From the NCBI RefSeq assembly GCF_004000905.1, contig NZ_BIMD01000001.1, forward strand, positions 354,747 through 418,746: a stretch of 64,000 nt of DNA, given 5' to 3'. The number at the start of each line of letters is the position of its first letter. Within the stretch, counting starts at the first letter, position 1. Origin of the DNA: Paenibacillus humicus NBRC 102415. GTDB lineage: Bacteria; Bacillota; Bacilli; Paenibacillales; Paenibacillaceae. A program made the position numbers and the translations under genes. This document shows, piece after piece, positions 53,891 to 63,048 of the stretch. Below the pieces are notes generated by a model, which ran no database searches, was not told the origin of the DNA, and was given only the letters and a program-made list of their open reading frames with translations.

Positions 53891-55860
53891 TAGTACGACC
53901 TCCCTAATTTCCGTTCCGTCTCGATGACCTCATCGACCGGAATGTAATAATCCACATCGTAGCTGAATGACCGGGCGAACAGGCTGCCGAAGACGCCCAG
54001 TGCGCCGACGATGATCATCCAGGTCCAGTGGAACGTGAAACCGAAGCCCACGAGGAAGAAGAAGCTTGCCATGACGAATGGAATGGCGGAGTTCTTCGGC
54101 ATATGGATCGGCTCCAGCTGCTGCTTCGGACGCTCGATTCCTTTCGCCTTGTCTTCCTTCACATGGAACCAGTCGTCGGCATGCTTCACCTGAGGCACAA
54201 CCGCGAAGTTGTATACCGGAGGCGGAGATGGGATCGACCATTCCAGCGTTCTGCCGTTGCCGCCCCATGCATCGCCGGTTGCCCGTTCGCCCTTGCGGAC
54301 GCTGTAGGCGATCTGCCATACCTGGAACAGGAAGCCGATGCCCATCATGAAGGCGCCGATCGTGCTCGTGAAGTTGAGCGCAGCCCAGCCGCGGTCCCAG
54401 CCGTACGTGTAGACGCGGCGCGTCATGCCGTCAAGGCCGAGGAAGTACTGCGGGAAGAAGCAGACGTAGAAGCCGATGTTCCATGTCCAGAACGCCCAGC
54501 GTCCGCGCTTCTCGTCGAGCTTGAAGCCGAACAGCTTCGGCCACCAGTAGTAGATGCCGGCGAGGTAGCCGAACACGACGCCGCCGATGAGCACCTGGTG
54601 GAAGTGGGCGATCAGGAAGTAGCTGTTGTGGTACTGGAAGTCTGCCGGTGCGACGGCGAGCATGACGCCCGTCGCTCCCCCGACCAGGAAGCAAGGAATG
54701 AAGCCCATCGTCCAGAGCATCGGACTCTGGAAGCTGATTCTCCCTCGGAACATGGTGAAGAGCCAGTTGAACACCTTGACCCCGGTCGGGATGGCTATCG
54801 CCATCGTTGTGATCGCGAAGAACGAGTTGACGTCCGCGCTCGAGCCCATCGTGAAGAAGTGATGAACCCAGGTGAAGAACGACAGGACGCTGATGACCAT
54901 CATTGCGAAGACCATCGACTTGTAGCCGAATATCGTCTTCTTCGAGAAGGTGGCCACGATCTCCGAGAAGATGCCGAAGGCGGGAAGCACGACGATATAT
55001 ACTTCGGGGTGGCCCCACATCCAGATCAGGTTGACATACATCATCGACATGCCGCCGCCGTCAAGCGTGAAGAAGTGGGCCCCGAAATAGCGGTCCAGGA
55101 ACAGCAGCGCCAGCGTGATCGTCAGAATCGGGAAGGCGAACAGAATGGTGATGCACGCCGAAAGCACGGACCAGGAGAACAGCGGCATTTTCATCAGCTT
55201 CATGCCTGGCGCGCGCATTTTCAGAATCGTGACGATGAAGTTGATGCCGGTAGCGAGGGAGCCGATACCGGAAATCTGGATGCCCCAGATGTAGAAGTCC
55301 TGGCCGACGCCGGGACTGCCCGAGAGCTCCGACAGAGGCGGATAGCTGAGCCATCCCGCATCGGGAGAGCCGCCGATGACGAACGATACGTTCAGCAGCA
55401 TCGCACCCATCAGGAACAGCCAGAAGCTGAGCGCGTTCAGGAACGGGAACGCGACGTCGCGGGCTCCGATCTGCAGAGGCACGACCATGTTGAAGAGAGC
55501 GAACATCATCGGCATCGCCATGAACAGGATCATGATCGTGCCGTGCGTGGTGAAGATGGCGTTATAGTGGTCCGCCTGCAGGAACTCCACGTTCGGGAGC
55601 GCCAGCTGCGTCCGCATGAGCAAGGCGTCGACGCCGCCGCGGAACAGCATGAGCAGCGAGGCGATCAGGTACATGATGCCGATTTTCTTATGGTCGACCG
55701 TCGTCAGCCATTCGCGCCAGAGCCATTTCCACTTCTTGAAGTAGGTCAGGACGAAGACGATGGCAATGCTGACGAGAGCGATGGATACATCCGCGCCATA
55801 GATGAGCGGATCGCCGGTGACGAAGAAATCGGCGGCAAAGTCTTTTATCGAATCCAACAT
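53890..55860 (-). CDS. qoxB: quinol oxidase subunit I (haem-copper)
   Basis: It is 656 aa with about 14-15 helices. Ligands for low-spin haem, haem a3 and CuB are visible: TTHGTIMI, WGHPEVYIVVLP (His-Tyr crosslink), WVHHFFTMG (CuB His pair), and LIAHFHQVLIGG (haem His residues). Proton-pumping terminal oxidase of the plasma membrane. It lies 25 bp after qoxA. Confidence 0.96.
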   Translation of the reverse strand: MLDSIKDFAADFFVTGDPLIYGADVSIALVSIAIVFVLTYFKKWKWLWREWLTTVDHKKIGIMYLIASLLMLFRGGVDALLMRTQLALPNVEFLQADHYNAIFTTHGTIMILFMAMPMMFALFNMVVPLQIGARDVAFPFLNALSFWLFLMGAMLLNVSFVIGGSPDAGWLSYPPLSELSGSPGVGQDFYIWGIQISGIGSLATGINFIVTILKMRAPGMKLMKMPLFSWSVLSACITILFAFPILTITLALLFLDRYFGAHFFTLDGGGMSMMYVNLIWMWGHPEVYIVVLPAFGIFSEIVATFSKKTIFGYKSMVFAMMVISVLSFFTWVHHFFTMGSSADVNSFFAITTMAIAIPTGVKVFNWLFTMFRGRISFQSPMLWTMGFIPCFLVGGATGVMLAVAPADFQYHNSYFLIAHFHQVLIGGVVFGYLAGIYYWWPKLFGFKLDEKRGRWAFWTWNIGFYVCFFPQYFLGLDGMTRRVYTYGWDRGWAALNFTSTIGAFMMGIGFLFQVWQIAYSVRKGERATGDAWGGNGRTLEWSIPSPPPVYNFAVVPQVKHADDWFHVKEDKAKGIERPKQQLEPIHMPKNSAIPFVMASFFFLVGFGFTFHWTWMIIVGALGVFGSLFARSFSYDVDYYIPVDEVIETERKLGRSY

Positions 55861-55885
55861 GGATGAATTTCCTCCCCTTGGCCGC

Positions 55886-56872
55886 CTAGTGGTTCATTTC
55901 GGGCTGCGATAGGCCCGATGTCTGATTTGCTGCATCCGGCTCGGAGCCGGAGCTTTCGTTGCTGCCGTCCTTCACGGGATAGGCGCCGCGGATATCCAGG
56001 CCGTTGGCCGGATGATGATGCCCGCCGTTTTTGATGACGATCGAGTTGAACAGGTTCGGGTCCATGGAGCCGAAGGTTTGAATATCCGCCGTTCCCTTGA
56101 CCGAGAGCTTGTTGTAGGCGGCGTTGTCCAGCTTCGCCGTCTCCTGCTGCGACTTGCTTACCCAGTCGTTGAAGTCGTCCTGGGACATCGACTTCACGGT
56201 GAAGTTCATCTTGGCGAAGTCGGTGCCGGTGAAGTTGGCTCCGGAGCCGAAGTATTCGCCTGTTTCATCCGCCTGCAGCCACATCCTCATCGCCATGCCC
56301 GGCATCGCATACGTCTGGCCGCCGAGCTGCGGAATCCAGAAGGAGTTCATCGCCGCGCTGGACGTCAGAACGAACTGGATCGGAGTGTTCTCCGGAATGT
56401 TGATGTAGTTGATCGTCGCGATGTCCTGATCCGGATACTGGAACAGCCATTTCCAGTCCATCGACGTCACCTGAATCGTCACCGGCGCTACATGGGCGGT
56501 TTCGGCCGGCGGCTTGACGAGCTTGTACGTATCCCGGACCGTGAAGTATCCCAGCAGCACGACGATGACGATCGGGATCCCCCACCAGATCGCCTCCAGC
56601 TTCGTGCTGTGAGACCAGTTCGGCTCGTACGGCGCCTTGTTGTCCGGCTTATCGCGGTACCGCACGATTATGAACGCAAAAATGCCGAGTACAGGCACAA
56701 TAATGACCGCGCACAAAATGACGGAAATCCAGATCAGGTTTTTCTGAATCTCCGCGACCGGACCTTTCGGATCCAGCACCATGAGGCTGCCGGACCATAC
56801 CACCACGATGGCCACAGCAGCTATGGCGAGGGCAATCCCGAGCCCCCATAGCCATTTGTGTGAATTTTTCAT
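55886..56872 (-). CDS. qoxA: quinol oxidase subunit II, no CuA site
   Basis: It is 328 aa. Two N-terminal helices precede an extracellular cupredoxin domain. MNSFWIPQLGGQTYAMPGM lacks the Cys pair and Met of the CuA centre, so the enzyme oxidises menaquinol rather than cytochrome c. In Bacillus QoxA the first segment is a lipoprotein signal with a Cys just before VLDPKGP; here that stretch reads WSGSLMVLDPKGP, with no lipobox Cys. The C-terminal extension is polar and Ser-rich. AAAAGGAG precedes ATG 56872. Confidence 0.95.
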   Translation of the reverse strand: MKNSHKWLWGLGIALAIAAVAIVVVWSGSLMVLDPKGPVAEIQKNLIWISVILCAVIIVPVLGIFAFIIVRYRDKPDNKAPYEPNWSHSTKLEAIWWGIPIVIVVLLGYFTVRDTYKLVKPPAETAHVAPVTIQVTSMDWKWLFQYPDQDIATINYINIPENTPIQFVLTSSAAMNSFWIPQLGGQTYAMPGMAMRMWLQADETGEYFGSGANFTGTDFAKMNFTVKSMSQDDFNDWVSKSQQETAKLDNAAYNKLSVKGTADIQTFGSMDPNLFNSIVIKNGGHHHPANGLDIRGAYPVKDGSNESSGSEPDAANQTSGLSQPEMNH

Positions 56873-56967
56873 CGTTTCATCTCCTTTTGGCCATCTCCAT
56901 CCTGCTATTACCCATTAACCGAGTATGCTCTTGACAGAACATTTCCTCTCTCGTGTTACAGCATAGC

Positions 56968-56992
56968 AAAAAGGACGCCTTTCGGCGCCCCC
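56968..56992 (-). terminator. intrinsic terminator upstream of qoxA
   Basis: GGGCGCC GAAA GGCGTCC stem followed by TTTTT on the minus strand; separates the small membrane protein gene from qox. Confidence 0.8.
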
Positions 56993-57067
56993 GTTAACGA
57001 ATCCGTCTTATTTTTGTGCGATTTCCGTAAAATGTTGTTCATTGAATGTCCTTATATTTGCGAAATA

Positions 57068-57322
57068 TTACCGTCCCCTGCCGGGACGCTCCCCGCCTTC
57101 GCCGGTATGGCTGCCGATATACTCGTCCGCCAGCGGGAACATGAAGGAAGCGATATAAACGACGGGCGCGGCTATGAGGCAGCCTACGCCTGCCATGAGC
57201 GCCATATTGCCGTCATTGAACGGGTACAGGAAGCCTGCGCACAAAACCGCCCCTGCCGCCAGCACCGCCCAGGCGTAGATCCTCAGCCATCTTCCCATTC
57301 CAGCCGCGCCATGCTTGCCCAT
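57068..57322 (-). CDS. small membrane protein, unknown function
   Basis: It is 84 aa with GGAGGG 9 nt before ATG 57322. Two helices (RIYAWAVLAAGAVLCAGFLY and LMAGVGCLIAAPVVYIASFMF) and a Gly/Arg-rich cytoplasmic tail. No family is recognised. Confidence 0.65.
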   Translation of the reverse strand: MGKHGAAGMGRWLRIYAWAVLAAGAVLCAGFLYPFNDGNMALMAGVGCLIAAPVVYIASFMFPLADEYIGSHTGEGGERPGRGR

Positions 57323-57408
57323 AATGGAGATCCCTCCTCTGCTAGTACAGCATATGAGGGAAATTCACATCATGTTCACACATTCGGCGGAACATCAGGC
57401 AAAGGGAA

Positions 57409-58098
57409 TCAGCTTTCCTTGATTTCGACGTTTTGGATGCTCACCGATTGAGTCGGCTTGCTGGGCTCGCCTTGGGCATTTTTCTCGACCGGAGTGGCGG
57501 CAATCTTGTCCACGACATCCATTCCGCCCGAAATCTCGCCGAAGATCGTATAGTTCGGAAGCTGGCTCAAGCTCTCGACGCTTGGACCCGTGCCGATAAA
57601 GAACTGGCTGCCTCCCGTGTCGGCTTGTCCCGTATTGGCCATCGCCACGACGCCTTTCTTGTAGACATGGCCGTTGTTCAGCTCATCCGGTATCGTATAG
57701 CCCGGGCCGCCTGCCCCCGTGCCCGTCGGATCTCCCGTCTGGATCATGAAGTCCTGAATGATCCGGTGAAAAACGATGCCGTCAAAATAGTTGTGCCGCG
57801 CCAGAAAGACAAAGCTGTTGACCGTTTCGGGCGCATCCTTCGCGAAAAGGTCGATCGTGAACTCGCCATCCGTCGTGGTGACGACCGCCTGATAGGTTTT
57901 GGAGGTGTCGATCGCCATGTCGGGCTTTTTGCTCCAGCTTTTGGCTGCCGATCCGCCGGCATCGCCAGATGCATTGCTGGCCGGCTTACTGGCGCCTGCG
58001 CCAGAGGATTCGTTGCCCGCATTCTTCGCTCCGCAGCCCGCCGCAACAATAGCGGTGCCGAGCAGGAGGATGGACAGAGCTTTAAGGTTCTTTTTCAT
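57409..58098 (-). CDS. lipoprotein peptidyl-prolyl isomerase, cyclophilin type
   Basis: It is 229 aa from ATG 58098. The lipobox IVAAGCG places the lipid-modified Cys about residue 22, followed by a Ser/Gly/Ala linker. The cyclophilin domain has FHRIIQDFMIQTGDP (catalytic Arg and Gln), GVVAMANTG, GSQFFI and YTIFGEI. It should assist folding of exported proteins at the outer face of the membrane. Confidence 0.93.
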   Translation of the reverse strand: MKKNLKALSILLLGTAIVAAGCGAKNAGNESSGAGASKPASNASGDAGGSAAKSWSKKPDMAIDTSKTYQAVVTTTDGEFTIDLFAKDAPETVNSFVFLARHNYFDGIVFHRIIQDFMIQTGDPTGTGAGGPGYTIPDELNNGHVYKKGVVAMANTGQADTGGSQFFIGTGPSVESLSQLPNYTIFGEISGGMDVVDKIAATPVEKNAQGEPSKPTQSVSIQNVEIKES

Positions 58099-58203
58099 GT
58101 TGTCATGACTTCCTTTTCCGTAAAGGTTATGGTTTCGGAATGCGGCATCAGGTGGAAAGGACATCGGAGCTTGAGTGGAATTGGCTCTGGTGTCATATGG
58201 AAC

Positions 58204-58240
58204 GGGCATCGGAGCTTGCATTGTCGCAGCTCAGATGCCC
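58204..58240. terminator. hairpin between PBP and cyclophilin genes
   Basis: GGGCATC-GAGCT pairs with AGCTC-GATGCCC. There is no T-tract, so it is probably a weak terminator after the PBP gene. Confidence 0.45.
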
Positions 58241-58247
58241 GATTGCA

Positions 58248-60881
58248 CTAAGGTCCGGTCGATTCAGCCGGAACCGAAGGTAGTGCGGCTGCATCGCCGG
58301 AGGAGGTGCCGGACGTTCCGTCGCCGCTGCCCGTCCCCCCGGCATCGGCCGGAGTCGAGGTCGGCGTCGGGGTCGGCGTCGGCTGGGAAGTCGATTCCCC
58401 GCCCTGCTGTCCGCCTCCTTGGCCGTTACCATTCCCGCTGCCGTTGTTTCCATTGCCGCTGCCGTTTCCATTATTGCCATTACCGTTGCCGTTATTTCCA
58501 TGGCCGTTCCCGTTGCCATTGTTTCCGTTCCCGTTGCCATTGCCGTTGTTTCCGTTTCCCTCGTTCCCTTCCCCGCTGCCGTCATTCCAGCCAGGAGTCG
58601 GCGAAGGGCTGATCTCGACTGTTGGAATTTCAATCGCGATCCGGGCCGAAGGAGGTCCTTCCAAGCCGGATTTGCTGTCATAGGCCGTCACGTAATATTC
58701 GTACGACATGCCGGGCGCCACGTTCATGTCATCGGCGCTTCCCGCAGCGGCGGAATCAAGCGCGCGGCTGAATTCAGCCTGGGAGGAATCCTTGCGGTAG
58801 ATCCGGTAGCTGATTCCATCACCCTCGACAGGAGTCCAGCGCAGCGACACGAGCATTTGGTTCGGATCGTAGGAGCCCGTCAGATTCTTGACCTGATCAG
58901 GCGCATCCGAAGCCGGCGGCGTCGGCGTCGGTTCCGAAGGAGCTTTCCCGAACGAGCCCTTCGGCACGTCCTTCATCGCCTTGGACATGACCTTCGAGAA
59001 CAATGCGGCCGCTGCGGAACTGCTCTTCTTGAGCAAATGCTCCTTGTCGGTCTTGTCGTAGCCCATCCATACCGCGGCGGTCCACTCCGGCGTATAGCCG
59101 ACGAACCAGGCGTCGCGGTTGTAGCTGGATTTGAGTCCGCTGATGCCATGCTGCGTCGTGCCGGTCTTGCCTGCCAGCGGCCGGTCGATGGCCGCTCCGC
59201 GGCCCGTGCCGCCCGGGCCGACGACGCCTTGCAGAAGCTCCGTCATGTAAGCCGCCGTCTGCTCCTTCATGAGCTGCTTGGGCTTCGCTGCGGCATACTG
59301 GTATCTCGTCTCCTGAGAATGGTCGACGATCTTGACGATCGTATGAGCGTCCACCGACTTGCCGTCATTGGCGAATGCGCTGTACGCTGTCGCCATCTGC
59401 AGCGGGGTTACGCCATGAGACAGCCCGCCCAGCGCGATCGCCAGATTGCGGTCGTCCTTGTCCAGCGGCATGCCGAGCTTGCCGGAGAAGCTTACTCCCT
59501 TGCTGACACCGATTTCGTTGAGCAGCCATACCGCGGAGGCGTTGCGGGACTCCATGATCGACTGGCTCATGCTGACAGGACCGATGTACTTGTTTTTGTT
59601 GGAATCGGTAGGACAATAGCTGCCGTAGCATTTCTTGTCGTCCCGCAAAGTCGATCCGGGCGTGTAGTCGCCCGTCTCCAGCGCCGGCCCGTATACGGTG
59701 ATCGGCTTGAAGGAAGAGCCAGGCTGCCGCGGAACCGTGACGCGGTTGAGTCCCTTGCGCACGTAATCCCGGCCGCCGATCATCGCCTTTATCGAGCCGT
59801 CGCTATGGTCCATGATGACCATGGCCGCCTGCTGCTTCTGCTCGTCCGGACTTTTCTCGAAGTTGCTGTCGTCGTCGAACTCGTCCTCGATCGTCTGCTG
59901 GGCCGTGGCGTTCAGCGACGTGTAGATCTTGTATCCGCCCAAGCGGATCTCATCCTCGGACATATCCATGACCTGCATGGCTTCCTTGACGGCAAAATCG
60001 ACATAGGTGAGGAATTTGTTGCGGTCGCTGCCGGAATTGAACTCGCCCGGCGGCTTGTAGACGACCGCCTTGGCTTGGTCCTCCTCCTCTTGCGTAATAT
60101 AGCCCTGGTCGTTCATCAGGGTAAGGACGACGGCCCGGCGCTGCGTCGAGCGCTCGATGTCATCCTTCGGATTATAATAGCTTGGCGCCTTCGGAATGGC
60201 GGCAAGAGTAGCCATCTGCCACAGCTTGAGGTCTTCAAGGCTGCTGTTGAAGTAATATTTGGCGGCGAGCTTCACGCCATAGATGCCGTTGCCGAAGTAG
60301 ATCCGGTTCAGGTACATCGTAAGAATTTCGTCCTTGGTCATCTGGTTTTCCAGGGCAACGGCGATCGAAGCCTCCGTCGCTTTGCGGAAAAACGTCTTGT
60401 CCTGGTTCAGGAACAGGTTGCGCGCCAGCTGCTGCGTGATCGTGCTCGCGCCTTCCTTGGCGCTCCGCGCGATGACGTCCTTGACGAGCGCGCGCCCGAT
60501 GCCGAGCATGTCGATGCCGGAATGCTCCTCGAAGCGCTTGTCTTCCGTCGCGATGAACGCGTCGCGAAGCAGCTCCGGAAGCTCCGAGAACTCGGCGTTC
60601 TGGCGGTTGACGCTGGCCAGGCTCGCGATTTTGTTGTTGCTGGAATCATAGACGACGGAAGCCTCCGTCAAGCTGAGCACATCCTTGTTGGCGGCGAGGA
60701 TGCGCTCGCCGTTGAGGATGACCAGCAGGTAGCCGACGATACCGGCGACGACGGCGAGAGCTCCCGCGAAAAACAAGCCGTAGAACCATTTCCGCTTGCG
60801 GCTGATCCGGCCTTTTTTCCTCTTGCCCTTCTTGCTTGCCGGCTGCGCCGGATAATCCCCTTTTTTTCTCTGGTCTGGCAT
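58248..60881 (-). CDS. class A penicillin-binding protein 1A with FN3 domain and Gly-Asn tail
   Basis: It is 877 aa. A basic cytoplasmic arm and one helix (about 33-55). Glycosyltransferase domain with catalytic Glu in ATEDKRFEEHSG and second motif GASTITQQLARN. Transpeptidase with SSFK (active Ser), SRN and KTGTT boxes. Then a fibronectin type III domain (about 665-755) and a low-complexity tail of GN/GNN repeats followed by Ser/Thr/Pro. The tail is extracellular and may act as a wall spacer. AAGGAG precedes ATG. Confidence 0.93.
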   Translation of the reverse strand: MPDQRKKGDYPAQPASKKGKRKKGRISRKRKWFYGLFFAGALAVVAGIVGYLLVILNGERILAANKDVLSLTEASVVYDSSNNKIASLASVNRQNAEFSELPELLRDAFIATEDKRFEEHSGIDMLGIGRALVKDVIARSAKEGASTITQQLARNLFLNQDKTFFRKATEASIAVALENQMTKDEILTMYLNRIYFGNGIYGVKLAAKYYFNSSLEDLKLWQMATLAAIPKAPSYYNPKDDIERSTQRRAVVLTLMNDQGYITQEEEDQAKAVVYKPPGEFNSGSDRNKFLTYVDFAVKEAMQVMDMSEDEIRLGGYKIYTSLNATAQQTIEDEFDDDSNFEKSPDEQKQQAAMVIMDHSDGSIKAMIGGRDYVRKGLNRVTVPRQPGSSFKPITVYGPALETGDYTPGSTLRDDKKCYGSYCPTDSNKNKYIGPVSMSQSIMESRNASAVWLLNEIGVSKGVSFSGKLGMPLDKDDRNLAIALGGLSHGVTPLQMATAYSAFANDGKSVDAHTIVKIVDHSQETRYQYAAAKPKQLMKEQTAAYMTELLQGVVGPGGTGRGAAIDRPLAGKTGTTQHGISGLKSSYNRDAWFVGYTPEWTAAVWMGYDKTDKEHLLKKSSSAAAALFSKVMSKAMKDVPKGSFGKAPSEPTPTPPASDAPDQVKNLTGSYDPNQMLVSLRWTPVEGDGISYRIYRKDSSQAEFSRALDSAAAGSADDMNVAPGMSYEYYVTAYDSKSGLEGPPSARIAIEIPTVEISPSPTPGWNDGSGEGNEGNGNNGNGNGNGNNGNGNGHGNNGNGNGNNGNGSGNGNNGSGNGNGQGGGQQGGESTSQPTPTPTPTSTPADAGGTGSGDGTSGTSSGDAAALPSVPAESTGP

Positions 60882-60945
60882 GTCTATCGTTCTCCTTCCG
60901 GTCGGTCTCTTCTGTCCCGATATAGGTATACCCTTGGAAACAGAA

Positions 60946-60974
60946 GAACAACCCTGCCGGAGAGCGGGTTGTTC
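60946..60974 (-). terminator. hairpin after hfq
   Basis: GAACAACCC/GGGTTGTTC 9-bp stem followed on the minus strand by TTCTGTTT; weak T-tract. Confidence 0.55.
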
Positions 60975-61046
60975 TTCGGACCGATATTTCCTTAACGAAG
61001 CTGCTGCAGGAAAGGTTTCACCGCACTCGCGGCGGCATAGCCTGTC

Positions 61047-61292
61047 CTAGGATTCCGAGGAGCTGTCCTGCGGCTGCATGAGCGATACGTTGCGCTGAGG
61101 CGTGAACGTCGAGATCGCATGCTTGTACACCATTTGCTGGCGTCCGTCGGAATCGATGATGATCGTGAAATTATCGAAGGCGCGGATAACCCCGCGGATC
61201 TGGAAACCGTTGGTGAGGTAAACCGTGACCGGGATGCTGTCCTTGCGGAGCTGGTTCAGGAACGTATCTTGAATATTAATGGATTTGTTCAT
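61047..61292 (-). CDS. hfq: RNA chaperone Hfq
   Basis: It is 81 aa. Sm1 ([20 protein letters not shown] with Gln8-type proximal site) and Sm2 motif MVYKHAIST are intact, and the residues [17 protein letters not shown] match the family. It forms hexamers binding A- and U-rich RNA. It lies 15 bp after miaA, the standard order in Bacilli. Confidence 0.97.
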   Translation of the reverse strand: MNKSINIQDTFLNQLRKDSIPVTVYLTNGFQIRGVIRAFDNFTIIIDSDGRQQMVYKHAISTFTPQRNVSLMQPQDSSSES

Positions 61293-61307
61293 TGGAAGTT
61301 ACCCCCG

Positions 61308-62273
61308 TCAAAAAGGATTGTTAGTGGTATATTCAAGATCGACTGCAAACTTTCCTGCTAGTATAGCATGGATAAGCTCCAAATTGTTGTGAAAATTTTC
61401 CCCGGCGTCGATCCAATGAATGTCCTTCATATGCCGGAACCAGCTCAGCTGGCGCTTGGCGAATCTTCTCGTATCCCGCTTGAGCAGCTGGACGGCTTCC
61501 TCCTTCGTCGTCCCGCCTCTCAGCCAGGGAACGAGCTCCTTGTATCCCAGCCCCTGCATGGCCACGGCGTTCTCCGGCACGCCTTGCTCCAGCAAGCGGG
61601 CGACCTCCTCCGGCAGCCCGGCCTCCATCATGAGATCGATTCTCTCCTCGATTCTGCCGTACAGCTCCGCACGGTCCATCTGCAGTCCCAGAATAACCAA
61701 TTCGTAGGGCGACTCTTTTTTCTGTCCGGCGAGCTGGCTGCTCATCGTTTGCCCCGTCACATGGACAATTTCCAGCGCCCGGATGACTCTTCTCACATCG
61801 TTGGGATGCAGCTTGGCCGCGGACTCGGGATCGGCGGCAGCCAGCCTGGCATGCAGGGCATCGACGCCATCGGCATCCGCGAGCTTCTGGAGCTCCGCAC
61901 GGAAGGCTTCGTCCGAGCCCGCCTCGGAGAACCGGTATCCGTAGCAGACCGACTCGATGTAGAGTCCGGTGCCGCCGACAATGAATGGAAGCTTGCCGCG
62001 GGCTGCGATCTCCGGAATGAGGCGGCTGCACGCTTCCTGGAAGTCGGCGGCCGAGTAGGGCTCGTCCGGATTCCGGATATCGATGAGATGGTGGGGAATC
62101 CCCTCCATCTCATCACAGGGAATTTTGGCCGTGCCGATGTCCATTCCCCGGTAGACCTGCATGGAGTCTCCCGAGATGATTTCCGCGTTCCATGCCTTGG
62201 CAAGCTCCAGGCTCAGCTTCGTCTTGCCGACGGCCGTCGGCCCGACCAGAACGAGAAGCGGCTGTTTAGTCAA
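61308..62273 (-). CDS. miaA: tRNA dimethylallyltransferase
   Basis: It is 321 aa from TTG 62273 (GGAGTG 7 nt upstream), overlapping the end of the methyltransferase gene by 8 bp. It adds the dimethylallyl group to A37 of tRNAs reading UNN codons. P-loop GPTAVGKT, DSMQVYRGMDIGTAK, HHLIDI, and GGTGLYI are conserved. Confidence 0.97.
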   Translation of the reverse strand: MTKQPLLVLVGPTAVGKTKLSLELAKAWNAEIISGDSMQVYRGMDIGTAKIPCDEMEGIPHHLIDIRNPDEPYSAADFQEACSRLIPEIAARGKLPFIVGGTGLYIESVCYGYRFSEAGSDEAFRAELQKLADADGVDALHARLAAADPESAAKLHPNDVRRVIRALEIVHVTGQTMSSQLAGQKKESPYELVILGLQMDRAELYGRIEERIDLMMEAGLPEEVARLLEQGVPENAVAMQGLGYKELVPWLRGGTTKEEAVQLLKRDTRRFAKRQLSWFRHMKDIHWIDAGENFHNNLELIHAILAGKFAVDLEYTTNNPF

Positions 62274-63048
62274 TTCGAATCACTCCGTATCCGACAGCGG
62301 ATGTCTTTTTCCCCGGACAGCGCTCGAAGCCGAGCCGCTGAAACTCCGGGCTGTTGTTTTTTTCCTTGAGCAGCACCGTTCTTCTCGCTACCCGAACCGC
62401 TTCCCGGACGGTCTCCGCCGCAAGCGCGCCGTGATTCGCCAAGCCGCGCAGAGGCTCGATCGAGCTTGATTCCTGCACAGGATCGCGGAACATGGGATCA
62501 AAGTAGACGATATCGAAGCTGTCGTCCGGCAGCGACTTCAAATAGTCGGCATGTCCGGCGAGCACCGGCCGGATGCGCCGGAAAGCCTCATTGACGTCCT
62601 CGAGAGGCGTCTCATAGCTCAGAAGCCCTTCCCGGACAACGGCATGCAGCACCGGCTCGCTCTCCAGCGCCGTCACGCTCCCCTCCGGTCCGGCCGCATA
62701 CGAGAAAACGATGGAATCACCGGCAAGTCCGGCCGTGCAGTCCAGGACGCTGTCTCCCGGACGGCAGCCGGCCAGCTCCACCAGCGGATCGGACTCTCCC
62801 TTGCGCAGCCGCTTCACGCGAACGTAGGCCATGCTGGGATGGAAATAAAAGGGCGGCTCGTCGGGGCCGCCGTAATAACGAAGCTGCGTGCTCGTGGCGA
62901 CCAGCAGCTCCTTGTCGCCGTAAGCTGCGGCCAATTGGCCGAGCGTGCGTCCTCTGCGGCTGACGAGCCGCGCGCCCAGCTCCTCCGCCAGGCGGGCGGC
63001 AGCGTCGAGCATGTCTCCGCTCGGCTGATCCGTCGTCGTGACGATCAT
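62266..63048 (-). CDS. class I SAM-dependent methyltransferase, RsmJ-like
   Basis: It is 260 aa from ATG 63048, overlapping the mutL stop as ATGA. A first part (LAEELGARLVSRRGRTLGQL) is typical of the Firmicute family related to RsmJ. The Rossmann part has SVLDCTAGLAGDSIV (SAM motif), VTALESEP and DIVYFDPMF, the last fitting an RNA base methyltransferase. The target is not established. Confidence 0.82.
   Translation of the reverse strand: MIVTTTDQPSGDMLDAAARLAEELGARLVSRRGRTLGQLAAAYGDKELLVATSTQLRYYGGPDEPPFYFHPSMAYVRVKRLRKGESDPLVELAGCRPGDSVLDCTAGLAGDSIVFSYAAGPEGSVTALESEPVLHAVVREGLLSYETPLEDVNEAFRRIRPVLAGHADYLKSLPDDSFDIVYFDPMFRDPVQESSSIEPLRGLANHGALAAETVREAVRVARRTVLLKEKNNSPEFQRLGFERCPGKKTSAVGYGVIRID

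Noticed and set aside
54028..55866. Long plus-strand frame opposite qoxB
   Set aside because: Highly charged antisense product typical of a frame complementary to membrane-protein codons.
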